A DNA stretch of 64,000 bases, taken from positions 3,472,001 through 3,536,000 of the forward strand of contig NZ_CP188258.1 of the NCBI RefSeq assembly GCF_049994905.1, given 5' to 3'. Shown piece after piece: positions 59,108-64,000 of the stretch. The notes below the pieces were generated by a model. That model was given only the letters and a program-made list of their open reading frames with translations. It had not been told where the DNA came from and did no database searches. The position numbers and the translations under genes were made by a program. Origin of the DNA: Diaminobutyricibacter sp049994905 (lineage in GTDB: Bacteria; Actinomycetota; Actinomycetes; Actinomycetales; Microbacteriaceae). The stretch's first letter is position 1; each line of letters opens with the position of its first letter.

Positions 59108-60516
59108 CACCGCTCGAGCTCTGGACCGGTCTCGCCTACCTGGCTGCCGCCGTCGGATTCGTCGTCGGCCTGCACCTCATGCGCACACCGTCGACCGCCC
59201 GGCGCGGCAACCTCCTGTCGGCCTCCGGAATGGCCGTCGCGATCATCGCCACCCTCGTGCTCGCGATCAACGGCTCCGGGTCGCCGACCGGCTGGATCGT
59301 CCTGGCCGTCGGCATCGCGATCGGAAGTGTGGCGGGCGTGCTCGGGGCGACGCGCGTGAAGATGACCGCCATCCCGCAGCTGGTGAGCCTGTTCAACGCG
59401 GTCGGTGGCGGCGCGGCCGCCGCAATCGCGCTGGCCGAGATCCTGAAGGCGCCCGCGACCGTTCCGTTGACGCTGAGCGTGTCCATCCCGATCGTGCTCG
59501 ACGTGCTGATCGGCTCTGTCACCTTCTCCGGCTCCCTGATCGCAGCCGGAAAGCTGCAGGGCGTCGTGTCAGGCCGGAGCATCCGCTTCTTCGGATCCCG
59601 CCTGCTCAACGTGCTCGCGATCCTCGTCGCGCTCGTGGCCGCCCTGGCGACCATCCTGCTCCCCGTCACGCCGGTCGCCGTCATCGGACTGCTCATCGCA
59701 GCCCTCGCCTTCGGTGTGCTGATGGTGCTCCCGATCGGCGGGGCGGATGCTCCGGTCGTCGTCTCACTCCTCAACGCCTTCACCGGACTCGCTGTCGCGA
59801 TGGCCGGGTTCGTGATCGGCAACGAGGCCATGATCATCGCCGGCGCGCTCGTGGGCGCCGCGGGAACCATCCTGACCCTGCAGATGGCCGCGGCGATGAA
59901 CCGGTCGGTGGCGAACATCCTGGTCGGCGGGTTCGGCGCCGGGCCGGCCGCGGCGGCCTCGGCCGACGAGGAGGCAGCCGACGTGCGCAGCCTCAGCGCC
60001 GACGACGTCGCCATCCAGCTCGCCTACGCGCAGCACGTGATCATCGTGCCCGGGTACGGTCTCGCCGCCAGCCAGGCGCAGCACGAGGTCGCCGAGCTGG
60101 CGCAGCTCCTCGAACAGCACGGAATCGATGTGAAGTACGCCATCCATCCGGTCGCGGGGCGGATGCCCGGGCACATGAACGTGCTGCTCGCCGAAGTCGC
60201 GGTTCCGTATGACGACCTGCTGCAGCTCGACGAAGCCAACCGGGCGTTCGAGAGCTGTGACGTGGCGCTCGTGATCGGGGCGAACGACGTGACCAACCCG
60301 GCCGCCCGCAGGTCGGGGAACCCGGTGTCCGGCATGCCCATCCTCGACGTCGACCGCGCGAAATCGGTGGTCGTGCTCAAGCGGTCGATGTCGCCCGGCT
60401 ATGCGGGCATCCCGAACGACCTCTTCAGTCTTCCGAAGACCGGCATGTATTTCGCCGAAGCGAAGCAGGGCGTCACCCAGCTCATCGCCGCGGTGAAGCA
60501 GTACGTCGCGTCGTGA
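59104..60516 (+). CDS. pntB: NAD(P) transhydrogenase subunit beta (PntB)
   Basis: 470 residues. About nine membrane helices (1-265) with PQLVSLFNAVGGGAAAAIA near 96, then the NADP-binding domain III: VIIVPGYGLAASQAQHEVAEL near 319, HPVAGRMPGHMNVLLAEA-like region near 352, IGANDVTNPAAR near 396 and RSMSPGYAG near 426. It couples proton entry to NADPH formation. GTG start overlaps pntAB (GTGA). The stop is one base from the convergent DUF6457 stop. Confidence 0.95.
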   Translation: MTPLELWTGLAYLAAAVGFVVGLHLMRTPSTARRGNLLSASGMAVAIIATLVLAINGSGSPTGWIVLAVGIAIGSVAGVLGATRVKMTAIPQLVSLFNAVGGGAAAAIALAEILKAPATVPLTLSVSIPIVLDVLIGSVTFSGSLIAAGKLQGVVSGRSIRFFGSRLLNVLAILVALVAALATILLPVTPVAVIGLLIAALAFGVLMVLPIGGADAPVVVSLLNAFTGLAVAMAGFVIGNEAMIIAGALVGAAGTILTLQMAAAMNRSVANILVGGFGAGPAAAASADEEAADVRSLSADDVAIQLAYAQHVIIVPGYGLAASQAQHEVAELAQLLEQHGIDVKYAIHPVAGRMPGHMNVLLAEVAVPYDDLLQLDEANRAFESCDVALVIGANDVTNPAARRSGNPVSGMPILDVDRAKSVVVLKRSMSPGYAGIPNDLFSLPKTGMYFAEAKQGVTQLIAAVKQYVAS

Positions 60517-60517
60517 C

Positions 60518-60763
60518 TCAGGCCTCCTCCCAACCTTCGGCGAACAGGCGTCCGCGCTCCAGGATGACGGCCTGCGCGCGATCGTCCGCCCGCGCCAGAC
60601 CTGCGGCGTAGCCCGCGACATACGCCGAGAGCGGTGCCGCCGGACGCTGGATGGCATGCGCGGCGTCTCGGGCGAGGTCGAGGATGGCGGGGATCAGGTC
60701 GGGCGAGATGTCGCAGCCGAGCTCCTCGGCGAGCGCCGCGAGCCAGTCTTCGAGCGAGGTCAT
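60518..60763 (-). CDS. DUF6457 domain protein
   Basis: 81 residues, all helical: MTSLEDWLAALAEELG, then LIPAILDLARDAAHAIQRPAAPLSAYVAGYAAGLA. This small domain is found beside or fused to molybdenum-cofactor genes in actinobacteria and its role is unknown. The start overlaps the MobA-MoeA stop by ATGA, so it is translationally coupled and is likely an accessory to cofactor synthesis or insertion. Confidence 0.82.
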   Translation of the reverse strand: MTSLEDWLAALAEELGCDISPDLIPAILDLARDAAHAIQRPAAPLSAYVAGYAAGLARADDRAQAVILERGRLFAEGWEEA

Positions 60764-62601
60764 ACGGAATCCTTTCGACTCCAGATCAGGGGAAGCACGT
60801 CGACGAGCGCGTCGCGCGTCACACCACCGGGCGGCACGACCGCGACGGTGTCTGCGAGCGCGAGGCCGCGCACCATCCCGGAGTCGGACCACCCGGTCGG
60901 CTCGGCCGAACCGTTCTCGGCGATCCGGCACGGCACCAGCAGCGAACCCGGCCGGGGATTCGGTACCTCGACGGCGAGGCGAACCGCTGCGAGGCCGGAC
61001 GCCGGGCGGCCGAGCATGCCTTCCACCATCGGCTGCAGCAGCACGAGCGCTGCCAGCATCGCCGCCAAAGGATTGCCGGGCAGGCAGATCACCAGGGTTC
61101 CGCGTTCGAGCACCGCGACGAGCGCCGGCCGGCCCGGTCGCGTCGAGATCCCGTCGATGACGAGGCGCGCGCCCATGGCGTCGAGCACGGCCCGCGTGTG
61201 ATCGGCCGTGCCCATCGACGTTCCGCCGGTGACGACGACCAGGTCGGCACTGCTGCGATCGATGGACGCGCGGATGTCCTCAGCGACATCCCCGACCCGG
61301 CGGACACCGTTGCTGCGCGCTCCCACTCCCTCGATCAGTGGCACCAGCTGCGGGGTGAGCGCGTCGCGGACCTTCCCGTCGCCGGATGGGCCCGTCGCGA
61401 CGACTTCGTCGCCGACGACGACCAGATCAACCGTCGGCGCCCGCCGCACCGCTATCTCGTCGAGTCCGCACGCGGCGGCGAGCCCGAGCCGCGGCGGCGT
61501 CAGGACCTGACCGCGACGAAGCACGACCTCGCCCGGAGCTGCCTCCTCTCCCTGCGGCCGGATGTGGTGCCCTTCGCGGGGTGCGCCGTGGCCGCTCCGG
61601 AGCGAGAGCTCACGCTCACCGCTCGCCGTGGTCTCCACGACACCGTCTTCCAGCCGCACGACCGCCCACGTGCCGGGGGGCACCTCGGCCCCGGTCATGA
61701 TGTGATGCGCACGGCCCGGTTCCAGCGGCGATTCGTCGATGTCGTCACCGGCGTGGATCGGCTCCCCCAGGCGCCATGGACCGGGGCCGGCCACAGCCCA
61801 TCCGTCCATCGCCGAGTTGTTGAAGGCGGGGACCGCCGTCGCTGCGGCGACATCGTCGGCAAGCGTGAGTCCTGCGGCGGACTCGATCGGCAGGCGGAGG
61901 GTCAGGGTCGGTCGCGCCGCACCCAGCGCGTGTGCCGCGCGCCGCGCATCCGCGACCGACGGCGTAAGCAGCGCAGGCGGCAGCACCGTCGGGACCGGCG
62001 GCAGCTCGATGCCGAGCGCCCGAGCCTGCTCCGGCGTGTCGACGTCCTCCGACGCGTCGGGGCCCGCGGGGAGGTCGACCAGGGCCAGCGGCTCGACCAG
62101 CCGCTTCATCGAGATGTCGGCGACGTCGCCGATGCGGTCGCGCGCAGCCCTCAGAGCCGCGACGCGATAGAGCCCGACCAGCATCTGCCGGCGGGATTCC
62201 CCGTCGACCGGCACGACTCCATCGGATTCCGGATGCCGTTCAGCGCCGACGAGGAGCGCGCCGGTCAGTTCGGCCGAACGCACAGCATCGCAGGCGAGCA
62301 CGAACACCCAGGTGGCCGTCGACCCGGCCTCGGCCAGGGCATCGATCCCCGCCATGACGGCGCTGGCCGGACCCGAGAAGACCGGCTCCTCCCTGACGAC
62401 CCGCACGCCGGAGGGAACGCTCGCGGGAGCCGGGTTGCCGACGACCACGCTGTTGCCAGCCGCCGAGACCGCGGCGAGCGCACGCGAGACGAGGGTGCGC
62501 CCCTCGAAGACGAGCGCGCCCTTGTCCCGTCCACCGAGGCGCCGCGCCCGGCCGCCCGCGAGGATGACCGCATCCACGTCACCCCGGCCGATCGTGTGCA
62601 C
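60760..62601 (-). CDS. Fused MobA-MoeA molybdenum cofactor protein
   Basis: 613 residues. MobA domain (1-200): nucleotidyltransferase motif VILAGGRARRLGGRDKGAL near 12 and SGPASAVMAGIDAL near 75, which attaches GMP to molybdopterin. MoeA domain (210-613): NSAMDGWAVAG near 252, MTGAEVPPGTWAV near 291, VVTGGTSMGTADHT near 447 and LPGNPLAAMLA near 499, which inserts molybdate. The two catalytic halves look complete. Sits between the FdhF-like gene and DUF6457 on the same strand. Confidence 0.93.
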   Translation of the reverse strand: MHTIGRGDVDAVILAGGRARRLGGRDKGALVFEGRTLVSRALAAVSAAGNSVVVGNPAPASVPSGVRVVREEPVFSGPASAVMAGIDALAEAGSTATWVFVLACDAVRSAELTGALLVGAERHPESDGVVPVDGESRRQMLVGLYRVAALRAARDRIGDVADISMKRLVEPLALVDLPAGPDASEDVDTPEQARALGIELPPVPTVLPPALLTPSVADARRAAHALGAARPTLTLRLPIESAAGLTLADDVAAATAVPAFNNSAMDGWAVAGPGPWRLGEPIHAGDDIDESPLEPGRAHHIMTGAEVPPGTWAVVRLEDGVVETTASGERELSLRSGHGAPREGHHIRPQGEEAAPGEVVLRRGQVLTPPRLGLAAACGLDEIAVRRAPTVDLVVVGDEVVATGPSGDGKVRDALTPQLVPLIEGVGARSNGVRRVGDVAEDIRASIDRSSADLVVVTGGTSMGTADHTRAVLDAMGARLVIDGISTRPGRPALVAVLERGTLVICLPGNPLAAMLAALVLLQPMVEGMLGRPASGLAAVRLAVEVPNPRPGSLLVPCRIAENGSAEPTGWSDSGMVRGLALADTVAVVPPGGVTRDALVDVLPLIWSRKDSV

Positions 62602-62608
62602 GGGCGCC

Positions 62609-64000
62609 CTACCCGGCCGGTTCGAGGCGCACGAGGATCGCCTTCGACACCGGCGTGTTACTGCGGTCGGCGGCGCTCGCGAGCGGGATCAGCACGTTCG
62701 CCTCCGGGTAGTAGGCGGCAGCGCATCCCTTCGCCGTCGGATACGACACGACCCGGTAGTTGCGCAGAACGCGGTCGGGCTCGTCCTTCCATTCGCTGTA
62801 GATGTCGACGCGCTGTCCGTCGGTCAGGCCGAGCTCGTCGATGTCGTCCGGGTTCACGAAGATGACGTCGCGTCCCTTCCGGATGCCGCGATACCGGTCG
62901 TTGAGACTGTAGATCGTCGTGTTGAACTGGTCGTGCGCGCGCACCGTCTGCAGGATGAGCCGCCCCTCGGGCCGCACGATCGGCTCGAGCCGGTTGACGG
63001 TGATCATCGCCTTGCCCGTCGCCGTGTTGAAGGTGCGGGAATCGCGCGGTCCGTTCGGCAGCACGAACCCGCCCATGCGGCGCACGTCCGTGTTGAAGTT
63101 CTCGAATCCGGGCACGACACGGCTGATGTGCTCGCGGATGAGGTCGTAGTCGCCTTCGAAGCCGGCCCAGTCGATGCCGACCCTGTCGCCGAGCGTGGCC
63201 TGCGCGAGCCGGCACACGATCGCGACCTCGGAGAGCATGTTCGGCGCCACCGGCGGCACGCGGCCGTGCGACCCGTGCACCGCACAGACGCTGTCTTCGA
63301 CGGAGACGAACTGCGCGCCCGTCTCCTGGATGTCCACCTCGGTACGGCCGAGGGTCGGCAGGATCAGCGCCGCCTTGCCCGTCACCACATGCGACCGGTT
63401 CAGCTTGGTGGATACCTGCACGGTGAGGTCCGTTCCGCGCATCGCGGCTTCGGCCGCCGCGGTGTCAGAGATCGCACTGACGAAGTTGCCGCCCATCGCG
63501 ATGAAGACGGAGATGTCGCCACGCTGCAGGGCCTCGATGGTCTGGAGGGCATCCGTACCGTGCTTGCGGGGCGGGCTGAACCCGAACTCGCGTTCGAGCG
63601 CATCGAGGAAGGTGTCGGGCATCTGCTCCCAGATGCCCATGGTGCGGTCACCCTGAACGTTGCTGTGGCCGCGGATCGGGGAGGCGCCGGCCCCCGGCTT
63701 GCCGATGTTGCCCCGCAGGAGCAGCAGGTTGATCAGCTCGCGCAGGGTCTCGACCGCTTTCTTCTGCTGCGTGAGACCCATCGCCCAGGTGATGATGGTG
63801 CGGTCGGCCGTGATGTAGCGGTCGGCGAGTTCGTCGATCTCGGCGGAGGTCAGCCCGGTGGCGGTGAGCACGTCGGCCTCGTCGAGGTTCGCGAGGTGCG
63901 CCTTCAGCTCGTCGAGGCCCTGCGTGTAGGTGTCTAGGAACTCGTGGTCGAGCACAGTGCCAGGATTCGCTTCTTCGGCCTCGAGCACGCGTTTGCCCAC
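62609..64000 (-). CDS. Molybdopterin-dependent oxidoreductase (FdhF/YdeP-like), N-terminus beyond window
   Basis: 463 C-terminal residues; the 5' part lies outside. Motifs: LLRGNIGKPGAGASPIRGHSNVQGDRTMG near 95, GGNFVSAISDT, TLGRTEVDIQETGAQFVSVEDS and the C-terminal dinucleotide-binding barrel (QTVRAHDQFNTTIYSLNDRYRG, DIDELGLTDGQRVDI). This fits the FdhF/YdeP family of bis-MGD enzymes, some of which are formate dehydrogenases. The active-site residue is not in view. The neighbouring MobA-MoeA gene, 7 bases downstream, would supply its cofactor. Confidence 0.9.
   Translation of the reverse strand: MGKRVLEAEEANPGTVLDHEFLDTYTQGLDELKAHLANLDEADVLTATGLTSAEIDELADRYITADRTIITWAMGLTQQKKAVETLRELINLLLLRGNIGKPGAGASPIRGHSNVQGDRTMGIWEQMPDTFLDALEREFGFSPPRKHGTDALQTIEALQRGDISVFIAMGGNFVSAISDTAAAEAAMRGTDLTVQVSTKLNRSHVVTGKAALILPTLGRTEVDIQETGAQFVSVEDSVCAVHGSHGRVPPVAPNMLSEVAIVCRLAQATLGDRVGIDWAGFEGDYDLIREHISRVVPGFENFNTDVRRMGGFVLPNGPRDSRTFNTATGKAMITVNRLEPIVRPEGRLILQTVRAHDQFNTTIYSLNDRYRGIRKGRDVIFVNPDDIDELGLTDGQRVDIYSEWKDEPDRVLRNYRVVSYPTAKGCAAAYYPEANVLIPLASAADRSNTPVSKAILVRLEPAG

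Noticed and set aside
60634..62865. 743-codon plus-strand frame
   Set aside because: It is antisense to the MobA-MoeA fusion, which shows all expected motifs; no ribosome binding site or domain in the antisense frame.

Overview
The window is chromosomal DNA from a high-GC actinobacterium. Dense coding on both strands, many GTG and occasional TTG starts, frequent ATGA/GTGA stop-start overlaps, several probable leaderless mRNAs and the mix of families (ECF41 and ECF42 sigma factors, Lhr with Nei2, siroheme sulfite reductase with CysDN, MobA-MoeA) fit Microbacteriaceae; the family assignment is my inference. About 70 genes are called. I see no rRNA, tRNA, CRISPR array, prophage or complete insertion sequence, and no gene-free stretch is longer than 300 bases (the longest are about 230).

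Layout. 1-5254: small conserved genes (DUF427, a ComB-like phosphatase overlapping an EVE-domain protein), a DGPF/YciI protein with its ECF42 sigma factor, a DUF1684 protein, and a decayed VapBC-type toxin-antitoxin locus. 5255-13803: a HelD/HelR-type ATPase, a short-chain dehydrogenase, a DEAD-box RNA helicase with a long leader, a TetR/hydrolase operon with its probable operator, a double-hotdog thioesterase and a degenerate NUDIX protein. 13942-21040: an esterase, the giant helicase Lhr with the glycosylase Nei2, then a lone lower-GC HNH nuclease. 21228-24600: an ECF41 sigma factor with an NmrA-type partner and a YCII protein, then msrB-msrA. 24762-34996: an amino-acid permease, an isochorismatase-like hydrolase, an ArsR/MFS divergent pair, a soluble Ser/Thr kinase fused to GAF, an ArsR-SRPBCC-DUF2182-DUF899 operon, and a lipoprotein plus TM2 protein. 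35040-38780: an ABC exporter divergent from a NarL-type two-component system. 38730-40607: a lower-GC cassette of signal peptidase I, a small secreted protein and two small membrane proteins.

41421-53280 is one tightly coupled 11-gene operon for assimilatory sulfate reduction. CysDN makes APS, CysH reduces it to sulfite, and Sir reduces sulfite to sulfide. CysG and a separate ferrochelatase build the siroheme that Sir needs. A ferredoxin reductase supplies electrons, an SsuABC-like transporter imports the sulfur source, and a flavoprotein with a CxxC is also included.

53277-64000 holds a membrane protein, a ribokinase-family kinase, a GNAT acetyltransferase, a CPA1 Na+/H+ antiporter, the three-subunit proton-translocating transhydrogenase PntAA-PntAB-PntB, and on the other strand a molybdenum-cofactor set (FdhF-like oxidoreductase running off the window, a MobA-MoeA fusion, DUF6457).

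Most notable for follow-up: two related long palindromic intergenic elements at 10419-10475 and 27511-27575; a perfect 24-bp palindrome covering an ArsR start codon; an inverted repeat whose right arm covers the ribosome binding site of the sulfate operon; the signal-peptidase cassette with an antisense-encoded C-terminus; a candidate ECF41 promoter before the YCII gene; and the RNA-helicase leader with mutually exclusive hairpins.
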